DNA of 64,000 bases, taken from Bradyrhizobium sp. AZCC 1693. Its GTDB lineage: Bacteria; Pseudomonadota; Alphaproteobacteria; Rhizobiales; Xanthobacteraceae. Under the pieces are notes generated by a model that was not told the DNA's origin, did no database searches, and saw only the letters and a program-made list of their open reading frames with translations. A program made the position numbers and the translations under genes. This document shows positions 50,883 to 59,868 of the stretch, one piece after another (positions within the stretch are counted from its first letter, which is position 1; every line of letters starts with the position of its first letter). The DNA lies in contig NZ_JAZHSD010000001.1 of the NCBI RefSeq assembly GCF_036924745.1, forward strand, positions 5,208,001 to 5,272,000. The letters are read 5' to 3'.

Positions 50883-52750
50883 ACAAGCGCTCGATCGCTA
50901 CCGTCTCGCTTAGCGGCGCACTCGATGAAAAGCTGCGTGCAATCGCCGCGGCCGGCTTCGACGCCGTCGAGATCTTCGAGAACGATCTGCTTTCGTTCAA
51001 CGGCAGCCCGCGAGACGTCGGCCAGATGTGCCGGGATCTCGGGCTGTCGATCTGCGCCTTCCAGCCGTTCCGTGACTTCGAAGGCATGCCGGAGCCGCAG
51101 CGCACCCGCAATTTTGCGCGCGCCGAGCGCAAGTTCGACCTGATGCAGGAGTTGCAGACCGATTTGATGCTGATCTGCAGCAACATCTCTCCGGCCTCGC
51201 TCGGCGGCATTGACCGCGCGGCCGCCGATTTCCGCGAACTGGGTGAGCGCGCCGGGCCGCGGGGCTTACGCGTCGGCTATGAGGCGCTCGCCTGGGGACG
51301 GCATGTCAACGACTATCGCGACGCCTGGGAGATCGTGTGGCGCGCCGATCACAAATCGATCGGCATCATTCTCGACAGTTTTCATGCGCTGGCGCCGTCG
51401 TTCCCAACGATGGCGATTCAATCGATCCCGGCCGACAAGATCTTTCTGGTGCAATTGGCCGACGCGCCAAAGCTCGGCCTCGACGTGCTGTCCTGGAGCC
51501 GGCATTTTCGCTGCTTCCCGGGTCAGGGCGACCTGCCGGTCGCTTCGTTCGTGGAAGCCGTGCTCGCCACCGGCTATGCCGGCCCGCTGTCACTGGAAAT
51601 ATTCAACGACCAGTTTCGCGCCGGTTCCGCGGTCCGCACCGCAACCGACGGGCTGCGCTCGCTCATCCTGCTCGAGGATAACGTCCGCGCCGCGGCGTCC
51701 GCCGCTCCGGCGGTGCCGCTGCAACCGAAGGCAAAGAGCCGTGGCGTCGGCTTCATCGAGTTCGCCGTCAGCGAAGAGAAAGGCCGCGACCTCGCCGCCC
51801 TGTTCGGCCAGCTCGGTTTTCGCAAGACCGGCGCGCATCGCAGCAAGGATGTCGAGCGCTGGTCGCAGGGCCATATCGACCTCGTGATCAACTGCGAGCC
51901 GGATGGCTTTGCGCATTCGCACTTCGTCGCGCACGGCCCCGGCGTCTGCGCCATCGCCGTTGATGTGGATGACGCCGGCAGCACCATGGCGCGGGCGGAG
52001 GCGCTGCAGGCGCGGACCTTCTACCAGCCCGTCGGTCCGGGCGAACTCGAGATTCCGGCGATCCGCGGCGTCGGCGGCAGCCTGCTGTATTTCCTGGAGG
52101 AGGCCGGCAAGAACTGGGACCTCGATTTCGAGCCGCTGCGCAGCGATGCGGCTACCGATCGTCTCGATGCCGTCGACCATATCTCGCAGTCGATGCCCTA
52201 TGACGAGATGTTGTCGTGGCTGTTGTTCTATACCGGCATTCTCGATCTGGAACGGCTGCCGCAGATGGAGATCGCGGACCCGGTTGGGCTGGTGCAGAGC
52301 CAGGCGCTGATCAACGGCAATCAAAGCCTGCGCGTGGTGCTCAACGGCTCATCGGCCACCCGCACGCTGTCGGCCCGCTTCATCCACGAGTTTTTCGGCT
52401 CCGGCGTGCAGCACGTCGCGTTCTCCTGCCGCGATATCTTCGCTGCGATCGCCGACATGCGTGCGCGCGGCGCGGACTTCCTCAGGATTCCCGACAATTA
52501 CTACGACGACATCGAGGCCAAATACGGCCTCGACGCCGCGACCATGACAGCCCTTCGCGACAACCAGATTCTCTACGACCGCGAAGGCGACGGCGAATTC
52601 TTCCAGGTCTATACCCACGCCTTCGACGAGCGGTTCTTCTTCGAGATCGTCGAGCGGCGCAACTATCACGGCTTCGGCGCCGCCAACGCCGCGATCAGGC
52701 TCGCGGCCCAGACGCGGGAATCGCGGCCGATCACTATGCCCAAGGCGTGA
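50879..52750 (+). CDS. quiC: Fused 3-dehydroshikimate dehydratase (QuiC-like) with HPPD-like domain
   Basis: A 623-residue two-domain protein. The N-terminal half (1-about 285) is a xylose-isomerase-like TIM barrel with metal-ligand candidates Glu135 (GYEALAWG), Asp166 (ILDSFHAL), Gln192 (VQLADA) and Glu240 (SLEIFND). The C-terminal half (about 290-610) resembles 4-hydroxyphenylpyruvate dioxygenase, with the His-His-Glu iron triad His434 (DAVDHIS), His512 (GVQHVAF) and Glu589 (FFFEIVERRNYHGFG). This fusion is the form of bacterial QuiC1, which dehydrates 3-dehydroshikimate to protocatechuate. Protocatechuate is the substrate of PcaHG coded nearby. The HPPD-like part keeps its ligands; its activity is uncertain. 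Confidence 0.9.
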   Translation: MNKRSIATVSLSGALDEKLRAIAAAGFDAVEIFENDLLSFNGSPRDVGQMCRDLGLSICAFQPFRDFEGMPEPQRTRNFARAERKFDLMQELQTDLMLICSNISPASLGGIDRAAADFRELGERAGPRGLRVGYEALAWGRHVNDYRDAWEIVWRADHKSIGIILDSFHALAPSFPTMAIQSIPADKIFLVQLADAPKLGLDVLSWSRHFRCFPGQGDLPVASFVEAVLATGYAGPLSLEIFNDQFRAGSAVRTATDGLRSLILLEDNVRAAASAAPAVPLQPKAKSRGVGFIEFAVSEEKGRDLAALFGQLGFRKTGAHRSKDVERWSQGHIDLVINCEPDGFAHSHFVAHGPGVCAIAVDVDDAGSTMARAEALQARTFYQPVGPGELEIPAIRGVGGSLLYFLEEAGKNWDLDFEPLRSDAATDRLDAVDHISQSMPYDEMLSWLLFYTGILDLERLPQMEIADPVGLVQSQALINGNQSLRVVLNGSSATRTLSARFIHEFFGSGVQHVAFSCRDIFAAIADMRARGADFLRIPDNYYDDIEAKYGLDAATMTALRDNQILYDREGDGEFFQVYTHAFDERFFFEIVERRNYHGFGAANAAIRLAAQTRESRPITMPKA

Positions 52751-52793
52751 CCGCAGGAATAGAAAGCAAGAAAACTGAAAGGGAAGCGAGACG

Positions 52794-54620
52794 ATGTCGA
52801 TCAAAGGGACGGGTATTCGTGCGGCAATACTGTTTGCGGTCTGCGGGTATCTAACGCCGGCGTTGGCCGATTCGCTTTCCTGCGATGACGGTATCAAGGC
52901 CGCCTTTCGCCCCGACGCCGAAACGTCTGTCGTCGCGGTCCGGCTGGTGAAAAAGGGCGAGGAGCTGAAGGCGCCTGATGCGCCGCAGCCGGTGACGGCG
53001 GCGGCCGATCTATGCCTCGTGAAGTTGTTGGTCGGCCCCGGCGCCACGGCGGAAAAGGACACGAACGCGCGCTCCTATTCCGAAGGTATCGGCATCGAGG
53101 TCTGGCTGCCGACGCATGCCAACTGGAACGAACGCATCCGCAACTATGGCGGCGGCGGATGGGTCGGCGGCGGCCATCGCTATGCGGACAAGATCGGCAG
53201 CAAGGTTCCGGCCATCGTCAATGCAAATATCGGATATGCCTCGGGCACGACGGATGCCGGCCAGCCCTGGTATCAGGATGGCTCGTTCGCGTTTCTGTCC
53301 GACGGCAAGGTCAACGTGGAATCGCTTCGTGATTTCTCGGTGCGCGCCATGGTGGAGCAGGCTGTCAAGACCAAGGCGCTGGTCAGCCTCTATTACGGCA
53401 AGGCGCCGAAATACACCTACTATGACGGCCATTCGCAGGGCGGCCGGCAGGGCATGAAGATCGCCCAGGAATATCCGCAACTCTACGACGGCTACATGAT
53501 CGCGCAGCCGGCGCTAAATATCGCGAAGTTCGGCACGGCGGGACTCTATCCGCAGATCGTGATGAAGACCGAACTCGGCTTCACCGCGGCCAACAAGCCG
53601 GAGGCCGCGGCCTTTGCCGCCAGGGTCGCGGCCGCGAACAAGCGCGCGGTCGCCGTCTGCGACAAGGCGGGCCTCGGCTTCCTGCTCGATCCCTTCGCCT
53701 GCGACTACAATCCGGCGCGCGATGCCGACATCCTGTGTGCGGAAGTGGCCGGCGAGGGTGTAACCGGCAGGAATGCCGACTCGGCAACCTGCATGAATCT
53801 GAAAGAGGCGAATGCGCTGAACCGGATCTGGTTCGGCGCCACCAGCGACGGAAGCTTTGACGCCTCACAGAGCGCCAACGCGCGATCCGGCAAGTCGCTC
53901 GGCAGGAACCAACTCTGGTGGACGTTCACCAAGAGCACCGCCATCGGCAGTCAGATCACGAATGCCTCTTCGCTCGGCGTCGCGTTGGCGTTGCAGGACG
54001 TCAGCTATGCCCCCGACGCCAGCACGGCATCGGGCGATCCAATCACGAACGTCTCGTCGAATGTTCGTAACAAATGGCGTGAACTGGACTATGCCGGGCT
54101 CGCCGACGCCGTGAACAAGGGCGTCGCATTGCAGCCGACGCTGTTCAGTGACCTCATCACGGACAAGGCGGACCTTGGGAAGCTGCGCGACCTTGGCCGC
54201 AAGGTCATCGTCTATAGCGGTCTCGTCGACGACGCGATCCCGCCGGCCGGCAACATCAATTATCACGAGCGCGTGGTGGCGGCGATGGGCGGACACGCCG
54301 AGGTGCAGAAGTTCATGCGGATGTATCTCCTGCCGGGCTCGGCTCACTCGTCGCAGGGCCGGGCCTACACGGTTAGTGGCAAGAACGACACCGTGCCGCT
54401 GCCGAAACTTCCGGGCAATGCCAACCAGACGCCGACACGCGAGCAGGATCAGTTCTTCACCGCACTGGTGGACTGGGTCGAGAAAGGCACCGCGCCGGGC
54501 GAAATCCTGCTGACGTCGCGCGACAACAGCGTCAGCTATCCGGCTTGCGTCTATCCGCTGCGGACGACATGGAACGGCAACGGGGATACAAAGCAGGCTT
54601 CGAGCTATAGCTGCCGGTAA
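52794..54620 (+). CDS. Exported tannase/feruloyl esterase-family hydrolase
   Basis: A 608-residue serine hydrolase with a signal peptide (AAILFAVCGYLTPALA, cleavage near ALA-DS at about 25). Catalytic Ser214 lies in YYDGHSQGGRQG, followed late by an Asp in YSGLVDDAIPP and a His in LLPGSAHSSQG. The tannase/feruloyl esterase family normally has cysteines beside the Ser and His joined by a disulfide; here these positions are His (GHS) and Ser (AHS), so the disulfide is missing. It is 43 bp behind the dehydratase gene in the same direction. It would split plant phenolic esters in the periplasm or outside, for example chlorogenate to quinate and caffeate, feeding the operon upstream; substrate is inferred. 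Confidence 0.85.
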   Translation: MSIKGTGIRAAILFAVCGYLTPALADSLSCDDGIKAAFRPDAETSVVAVRLVKKGEELKAPDAPQPVTAAADLCLVKLLVGPGATAEKDTNARSYSEGIGIEVWLPTHANWNERIRNYGGGGWVGGGHRYADKIGSKVPAIVNANIGYASGTTDAGQPWYQDGSFAFLSDGKVNVESLRDFSVRAMVEQAVKTKALVSLYYGKAPKYTYYDGHSQGGRQGMKIAQEYPQLYDGYMIAQPALNIAKFGTAGLYPQIVMKTELGFTAANKPEAAAFAARVAAANKRAVAVCDKAGLGFLLDPFACDYNPARDADILCAEVAGEGVTGRNADSATCMNLKEANALNRIWFGATSDGSFDASQSANARSGKSLGRNQLWWTFTKSTAIGSQITNASSLGVALALQDVSYAPDASTASGDPITNVSSNVRNKWRELDYAGLADAVNKGVALQPTLFSDLITDKADLGKLRDLGRKVIVYSGLVDDAIPPAGNINYHERVVAAMGGHAEVQKFMRMYLLPGSAHSSQGRAYTVSGKNDTVPLPKLPGNANQTPTREQDQFFTALVDWVEKGTAPGEILLTSRDNSVSYPACVYPLRTTWNGNGDTKQASSYSCR

Positions 54621-54669
54621 CCCGCCGGGGTAGGATCGTATCGTCGGGGGCGTAACCGCCGGATCGAGC

Positions 54670-55590
54670 ATGACCGAACCCAAGGAAGCAGCGAGCAGAA
54701 CGCGCGAAGTGCTCGGTCTGCTCGGTTTTCTGCTCGTTGCCACCGCTCAGGTCTCCAACATGATCCTGGCGCGCGGTGTTGCCGGGAGCGTTCCACCGTT
54801 CTCGATCGCGTTCTTTCGCTGGAGCATCGTGGCGCTCGGCCTGATGCCGGCTGTCGTGATGGCGCTGCGGGAAAGCCCCGGCCTGTTGCGCAAGGACGGT
54901 CTCGGCATCGCGCTGGCCGGCTTTCTCGGCATGTTCATCTGCGGCGGTCCGGTCTATGTCGCCGGCATTACCACTTCGGCCATCAACATCGCGTTGATCA
55001 TGGCGTTATCGCCGCTTGTCGTGCTGCTGTTTTCCTTCGTGTCGGGGCGGGAGGCCGTCGACCGGCGACAAATCATCGGCATGCTGGTCGCGCTGGCGGG
55101 CGCCCTGCTGATCATCACAAGGGGACAAGCCGCCGTTGGCGCGGGCCTCTCACCCGGTGACCTGCTCGCATTGCTCGCGATGCTGGGCTGGGCGGGATAC
55201 ACGCTGATGCAAAATCGCGTCGGCCAGGGTGTGAGCTTTCTGGCAAGGATCGGGCTGTTTGCGGCGGCAGGCGCGCTCTTCTCGCTGCCCTTTGCGGTCC
55301 ATGAAATCTGGCCGATGCCGTCGGCTGCGTTCAGCGGGCGCGCGGCGCTGGTGTATCTGTTCGCCGGGCTCGTGCCCGGGCTGTTTGCCTATTCGGCCTA
55401 TGCCTATCTCGGCTCGATGTTCGGCGCGGTATCGACCTCCTTGAGCCTTTATCTGGGTCCGATCGTCAGCGCGGTGCTGTCGATCATCTTTCTTGGCGAG
55501 GCGCCGACCATGATCCATTTGATCGGCGGCGCGCTGTCGCTCGGCGGCATGTGGTTGTGCCTGCGGGCCAAGCAGAGTGGGTCGCGATAA
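54670..55590 (+). CDS. EamA-family (DMT) transporter
   Basis: A 306-residue protein with ten hydrophobic helices arranged as two EamA halves; the conserved helix pair PFSIAFFRWSIVALGLMPAVV and the final SLYLGPIVSAVLSIIFLGEAPTMIHLIGGALSLGG are typical. These proteins export metabolites or amino acids from the cytoplasm. It lies 49 bp after the esterase gene and may share its transcript, but nothing in the sequence identifies a substrate. A weak ribosome site precedes ATG 54670. Confidence 0.85.
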   Translation: MTEPKEAASRTREVLGLLGFLLVATAQVSNMILARGVAGSVPPFSIAFFRWSIVALGLMPAVVMALRESPGLLRKDGLGIALAGFLGMFICGGPVYVAGITTSAINIALIMALSPLVVLLFSFVSGREAVDRRQIIGMLVALAGALLIITRGQAAVGAGLSPGDLLALLAMLGWAGYTLMQNRVGQGVSFLARIGLFAAAGALFSLPFAVHEIWPMPSAAFSGRAALVYLFAGLVPGLFAYSAYAYLGSMFGAVSTSLSLYLGPIVSAVLSIIFLGEAPTMIHLIGGALSLGGMWLCLRAKQSGSR

Positions 55591-55669
55591 ATCCTAGCCG
55601 CCCGGGTGTGACCACCGCCTGTCCATTCACCGCATGAGCCGCCACCGATCGACCGTCGGCGAATCTGGC

Positions 55670-55698
55670 TTGACGATGCACATCTCGTTATATAACAA
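55670..55698 (+). promoter_or_regulatory. Probable promoter and operator of the ArsR-family gene
   Basis: TTGACG at 55670-55675 followed by an A/T-rich -10 area (TATAAC at 55691-55696). The perfect palindrome GTTATATAAC at 55687-55696 overlaps that -10 area, a suitable place for autorepression. The gene's ATG is at 55724 with AAGGA upstream. Confidence 0.5.
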
Positions 55699-55723
55699 AT
55701 AGGATATATAAAGGATTGAGCAT

Positions 55724-56047
55724 ATGCCAAATCTCGATGCCGCTTTCTCGGCGCTGGCGGACCCAACACGGCGGGCGATCCTTGCCCGCCTCGCATTGGG
55801 CGAGGCCACCGTCATGGAACTGGCCGAGCCCTTCGAGATGACGCAACCCGCCATCTCCCGGCACCTCAAGGTGCTCGAGGGCGCAGGTCTGATCCTCCGC
55901 CGCGTCGAAGGCACGAAGCGGCCATGCCGGCTGGCGCCTGCAGCCGTCAACGAAATCGACCAATGGCTTGCGATGCTTCGGCACGCCCTGTCCGCGAATT
56001 ACAACCGGCTCGACGACGTTCTGGCCGCCATGAAAACCGAAGAGTGA
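55724..56047 (+). CDS. ArsR-family transcriptional regulator
   Basis: A 107-residue winged-helix regulator: FSALADPTRRAILARLALGEATVMELAEPFEMTQPAISRHLKVLEGAGLI is the full ArsR DNA-binding core, and the rest ends in LPAAVNEIDQWLAML-like dimer helices. It has no metal-binding Cys pairs, as in the subgroup that sits beside SRPBCC (AHSA1) genes and senses something other than metal. The SRPBCC gene begins 12 bp downstream. It is probably autoregulated through the palindrome at 55687-55696. Confidence 0.9.
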   Translation: MPNLDAAFSALADPTRRAILARLALGEATVMELAEPFEMTQPAISRHLKVLEGAGLILRRVEGTKRPCRLAPAAVNEIDQWLAMLRHALSANYNRLDDVLAAMKTEE

Positions 56048-56059
56048 AAGGCAAACCCT

Positions 56060-56530
56060 ATGAGCAAGATAACGCTGAAGACCGAAGGTGAGCGCCATGT
56101 CGTCGTTACCAGGCGCTTCGCCGCCGCGCCGGAAGCGGTGTATCGCGCACACACCGAGCCGGCGCTGATCCAGAAGTGGCTGCTCGGTCCGGACGGCTGG
56201 ACGATGCCGGTTTGCATCAACGAGGCGCGACCGGGCGGCAAGATCCGCTACGAGTGGACGAACGGCGAAGGCGGCGGATTTTATCTGACCGGCGAATACC
56301 TGGAACTGGTGCCCTTCAGCCGGCTCGTTCATGTCGAACGGATGCACATGCCCGATGCAACGCCGGACAACCACGTCGAAACGACCTTCGCGCCAGACGG
56401 GACCGGTACATTGATGACCATGCGGATGACCTTGCCCGATGCCGCGACGCGGGCTGCCATGCTGTCCACCGGCATGGAGCATGGAATGGAAGCGAGCTAC
56501 GTGCGGCTCGAGACCACACTCAAATCATAA
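56060..56530 (+). CDS. SRPBCC (AHSA1-like) domain protein
   Basis: A 156-residue protein of the START/Bet v1-like fold: VVVTRRFAAAPEAVYRAHTEPALIQKWLLGPDGWTMP is the usual AHSA1 opening, with GGKIRYEWTNGEGGGFYLTGEYLELVPFSRLVHVERM following. These form a hydrophobic pocket for a small ligand. ArsR-SRPBCC pairs are common, and the SRPBCC protein may bind or modify the compound the regulator senses. No export signal. The stop is 100 bp before the GyrI-like gene. Confidence 0.85.
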   Translation: MSKITLKTEGERHVVVTRRFAAAPEAVYRAHTEPALIQKWLLGPDGWTMPVCINEARPGGKIRYEWTNGEGGGFYLTGEYLELVPFSRLVHVERMHMPDATPDNHVETTFAPDGTGTLMTMRMTLPDAATRAAMLSTGMEHGMEASYVRLETTLKS

Positions 56531-56630
56531 CCGGCGCTCAACCACTGAACATGTGCCGCGCGCCACACCAGGCGGCTGAAATGAGCGTAGAAGCTCATGT
56601 CAGCCAAGCCTCAAAATTTGGAGAGTAACC

Positions 56631-57098
56631 GTGATCGAACCGCTTCGTATCGTTCAAACCAAGCCGCAGCTCACCGCGTTGATTCCGATCACGGTTCCGC
56701 GCGAAGACATTCGCAAGGTCATGGGGCCCGGCCTCACCGAATTGAAGGCCGCCGCCGCCGCGCAGAACGTTGCGGTTACGGGCCCATGGTTCACTCACCA
56801 TGTTCGCAATCCCGGTGAGGTCTTCGATTTTGAGATATGCCTGCCGGTCGCCACTTCAGTCGCGCCGGTAAATCGCGTGAAACCAGGGCAGTGGCCCGCG
56901 ATGAATATCGTCCAGACCACCTATCATGGCGGCTATGAAGGTCTCGGCAACGCGTGGGGCGAATTCATCGCCATGATCAAGGCCGCGGGACACAGAACCG
57001 TGGACGGCCTCTATGAATCCTATGCGGTCGGCCCGGAGGATAGCGCTGACCCGAAAGCCTGGCGGACGGTGCTCAGCAAGGAATTGGTGGAGTTTTAG
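56631..57098 (+). CDS. GyrI-like small-molecule-binding domain protein
   Basis: A 155-residue protein of the GyrI/AraC effector-binding fold (SOUL-like beta-alpha-beta2 duplicates): LTALIPITVPREDIRKVMGPGLTELKAAAAAQ opens the fold and WPAMNIVQTTYHGGYEGLGNAWGEFIAMIKAAGHRTVDGLYESYAVGPEDSADPKAWRTVL is the canonical second half. It starts at GTG with GGAGAG before it. Members bind drugs or other small molecules, or inhibit gyrase; which applies here is unknown. It is separated by a short hairpin (ATGAGC...GCTCAT, 56581-56598) from the SRPBCC gene. Confidence 0.85.
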   Translation: MIEPLRIVQTKPQLTALIPITVPREDIRKVMGPGLTELKAAAAAQNVAVTGPWFTHHVRNPGEVFDFEICLPVATSVAPVNRVKPGQWPAMNIVQTTYHGGYEGLGNAWGEFIAMIKAAGHRTVDGLYESYAVGPEDSADPKAWRTVLSKELVEF

Positions 57099-57134
57099 AA
57101 ATCTCGAAGCGCAGAAAATGCGCGGCGGGAAATT

Positions 57135-58691
57135 CTACTCCATCACGGCATGCTCCGGCGCGGCCGACTGTTCGCGCAGGGTCGCCTTGGTCGAGCCGAT
57201 CATGATCGCGAGCGGGATCGCGCAGGCGGTGAAGATCATCACCATCTGGTAGTCGTGCGAGAACGCGATGATCTGCGCCTGCGCCTTGACCAACATGTCC
57301 GCCATGGCGCGGCCCGTGTCGTTGGAGAGGTCGATCAGGCCGCGCACGTCCGGCATCTGCAGGGCGTGGTTGAACGGATTGATGTACTCCGACAGGACCG
57401 CGTAGGTGTAGCGCGTGCCTTGCGTCAGTTGCGCGATCACGAGCGAGATGCCGATCGAGCTTGCGACGTTGCGCATCAAGGTCAGCATCGATGTGCCGTC
57501 GGTGCGCAGATGATTGGGCAGCGTCAGGAACGCCACCGTGGAAAGCGGCACGAACACCAGGCCGAAGCCAAAGCCCTGGACCACGCTGATGATCACGATC
57601 TCGGTCACGCCGGTCTGATCGGTCCAGCCGGTCATATAGAACAGCGAGGCCGCGGTCAGGCTGAGGCCTGCGACGATCAGCGTTCGCGCCTCGATATGGC
57701 GCATCAGGCGGCCGACCAGCATCATCGCCACGAAGGTGCCGCAGCCGCGGCTTGCCAGCAGCAGACCTGCCGTGATGATCGGATAGCCGATCACGTTCTG
57801 CAGGAAGGGTGACGACAGCGCCATGGTCGAGAACAGCACCAGGCCCATGACGGCCATGAACACGCAGCCGCCGACGAAATTCTTGTCCTTGAACAGCGCG
57901 AACTGGATGAACGGATGCTGCGTGGTCAGCGAATGCGCCAGGAAGTAGTAGAAGCCGATCGCCGATATGACGAACTCGGCGATGATCTCGTTGGATTCCA
58001 GCCAGCCGAGTTGCTCGCCGCGGTCGAGCGCGAGCTGCAGCGCGCCGATAGCGATCGCGAGCGCGGTGAAGCCGAACCAGTCGAAGCGCAGCTCGATGGC
58101 CTTCTTTGTCTCGTCCATGAAGATCATGAGGCCGAGCACGGTAAAAATGCCGAACGGCAGATTGACGAAGAACACCCAGTGCCAGGAATAGGTCTCGGTC
58201 AGCCAGGCGCCGAGTGACGGGCCCATGATCGGCCCCATCATCACGCCCATGCCCCAGATCGCCATCGCTTTCGCCCGTTCATGCAGCGCGTAAGAGTCGA
58301 GCATGACGGCTTGCGACAGCGGCACCAGCGCCGCGCCGAACACGCCCTGCAGCAGGCGAAACAGCACCATCTGGCCGATGTCCTGCGCCAGCCCGCACAT
58401 CACGGAAGCAATGGTGAAGCCGGCCGAGCAGATAATGAAGATGCGCTTGCGGCCGAAGCGGTTGGCGATCCACCCCACCGGCGCGGTCATGATCGCGGCT
58501 GCGACGATGTAGGAGGTCAACACCCAGTTGATCTGGTCTTGAGAGGCCGACAGCGTGCCCTGCATGTAGGGCAGCGCGACGTTGGCGATGGTGGTGTCCA
58601 GCGCCTGCATGATCGTCGCCGTCATGGCGCAGATCGTCACCATGTTCCGGCGCAGGCCGGGAACGGCAGCCGATGGTGCGCCCGTCGTCAT
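57135..58691 (-). CDS. emrB: DHA2-family multidrug exporter, EmrB-like
   Basis: A 518-residue inner-membrane exporter with 14 predicted helices. Motifs: NVALPYMQGTLSASQDQINWVLTSYIVAAAIMTAPVGWIANRFGRKRIFI (motif A region) and MMGPIMGPSLGAWLTETYSWHWVFFVNLPFGIF (motif C with the DHA2 WR.FFINVP-like segment, here HWVFFVNLPFG). It starts 4 bp after the EmrA-like stop. With that adaptor and an outer-membrane channel coded elsewhere it would form a tripartite pump for hydrophobic drugs or phenolics. Last gene of the marR-emrA-emrB operon; it is convergent with the GyrI-like gene. Confidence 0.92.
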   Translation of the reverse strand: MTTGAPSAAVPGLRRNMVTICAMTATIMQALDTTIANVALPYMQGTLSASQDQINWVLTSYIVAAAIMTAPVGWIANRFGRKRIFIICSAGFTIASVMCGLAQDIGQMVLFRLLQGVFGAALVPLSQAVMLDSYALHERAKAMAIWGMGVMMGPIMGPSLGAWLTETYSWHWVFFVNLPFGIFTVLGLMIFMDETKKAIELRFDWFGFTALAIAIGALQLALDRGEQLGWLESNEIIAEFVISAIGFYYFLAHSLTTQHPFIQFALFKDKNFVGGCVFMAVMGLVLFSTMALSSPFLQNVIGYPIITAGLLLASRGCGTFVAMMLVGRLMRHIEARTLIVAGLSLTAASLFYMTGWTDQTGVTEIVIISVVQGFGFGLVFVPLSTVAFLTLPNHLRTDGTSMLTLMRNVASSIGISLVIAQLTQGTRYTYAVLSEYINPFNHALQMPDVRGLIDLSNDTGRAMADMLVKAQAQIIAFSHDYQMVMIFTACAIPLAIMIGSTKATLREQSAAPEHAVME

Positions 58692-58695
58692 GGCG

Positions 58696-59868
58696 TTATT
58701 CGTGGTCCTGGTTCGCCACCGCCGGCGACAGGCCGAGCAGGGCTGGAAGCGAGCGGCGATGGTTGGTGTCGATGGTGGCGTAGACGCTCATGCCCGCCTT
58801 CAGCTTGCGGACGAACCTGTCGTTCTTGTCGAAATAGATCCGCACCGGGACGCGCTGCACCACCTTGACGAAATTGCCCGACGCGTTCTGTGGCGGCAGG
58901 ATCGCGAACTGCGCGCCGGTGCCGGGCGAGAGCGAGCCGACCGTGCCCTTGAACACATGATTGGGGAAGGCGTCGACCTCGAGCGTGACGGACTGGCCAA
59001 CCGCGACATGGGTGAAATCGGATTCCTTCGGGTTGGCGTCGACCCAGGGGTTCGAGGTGTCGATGATGCTGAACACCGGTGCGCCCGCCATCACGAAGCG
59101 GCCGAGCTGAATCTGCTCGACCTGCGTGGCGATGCCCGCCATCGGCGCGCGCATCACCGTGTGGTCGAGATTGCGCTGGGCCTGGTCGAGCGCCGCCTTG
59201 GCCTGGGCATAGGGCGGGAATTCGGCGAGCGGCAGATCGGGATTGCCGAGCAACTGTGCTTTGGCGGTGGCGATCTTCTGCTGCAGCAACTGGTACTGGG
59301 CGCTCGCGGTGACGAGGGCGGTCGATGCATTGTCGAGGTCGAGCTGCGAGCCGAAATTGTTCTTCACCAGCGCCGACTTGCGCTCGACGTCGCGCCGCTT
59401 CAGGTCCATGCCCTGCTGCGAAAGCTCGCTCATCTGGCCGTAGATCCTGAGGTCGGCGATCAGATTGTCATAGGTGACATTGGCCTGTGCAAGGGTGGCC
59501 TTGGCCTGCGCGACGGCGAGACGAAACGGGACGGGATCGATCTCGAACAGCACATCGCCCGGATTAACCTGCTGGCCCTCTTTCACCACGACCTTCTCGA
59601 TCTTGCCTGATATGTCGGGCGTGATCAGAACCTTCTGCGCGCCGACATAGGCGTCGTCGGTGGTCACGTAGCGGCCGCCATTGAGATAAAACGTCACGCC
59701 GGCCACCAGCGCCACCAGCGGCAACACCACCAGCAGCAGGAAGCGGCGGTAACGTCGCATGCCGGCCATCAGGCGGCGGCGTGGCTCGGCCGCGAGCTTC
59801 GGCCGCGACGATGGCGAAGCGGGATTGCCCTTTTGTTCGGGCGGAAATTTGAGTACGGGATCAGCCAT
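58696..59868 (-). CDS. emrA: HlyD-family membrane fusion protein, EmrA-like
   Basis: A 390-residue periplasmic adaptor: cytoplasmic basic N-terminus (about 1-38), one membrane helix (about 42-62), then YVTTDDAYVGAQKVLITPDISGKIEKVVVKEGQQVNPGDVLFEIDP (lipoyl half motif), a coiled hairpin (about 115-225), the second lipoyl half and beta-barrel (about 230-365). It links the exporter to an outer-membrane channel. The start overlaps the MarR stop by 8 bp. The Pro/Lys-rich N-terminus is longer than in E. coli EmrA. Confidence 0.93.
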   Translation of the reverse strand: MADPVLKFPPEQKGNPASPSSRPKLAAEPRRRLMAGMRRYRRFLLLVVLPLVALVAGVTFYLNGGRYVTTDDAYVGAQKVLITPDISGKIEKVVVKEGQQVNPGDVLFEIDPVPFRLAVAQAKATLAQANVTYDNLIADLRIYGQMSELSQQGMDLKRRDVERKSALVKNNFGSQLDLDNASTALVTASAQYQLLQQKIATAKAQLLGNPDLPLAEFPPYAQAKAALDQAQRNLDHTVMRAPMAGIATQVEQIQLGRFVMAGAPVFSIIDTSNPWVDANPKESDFTHVAVGQSVTLEVDAFPNHVFKGTVGSLSPGTGAQFAILPPQNASGNFVKVVQRVPVRIYFDKNDRFVRKLKAGMSVYATIDTNHRRSLPALLGLSPAVANQDHE

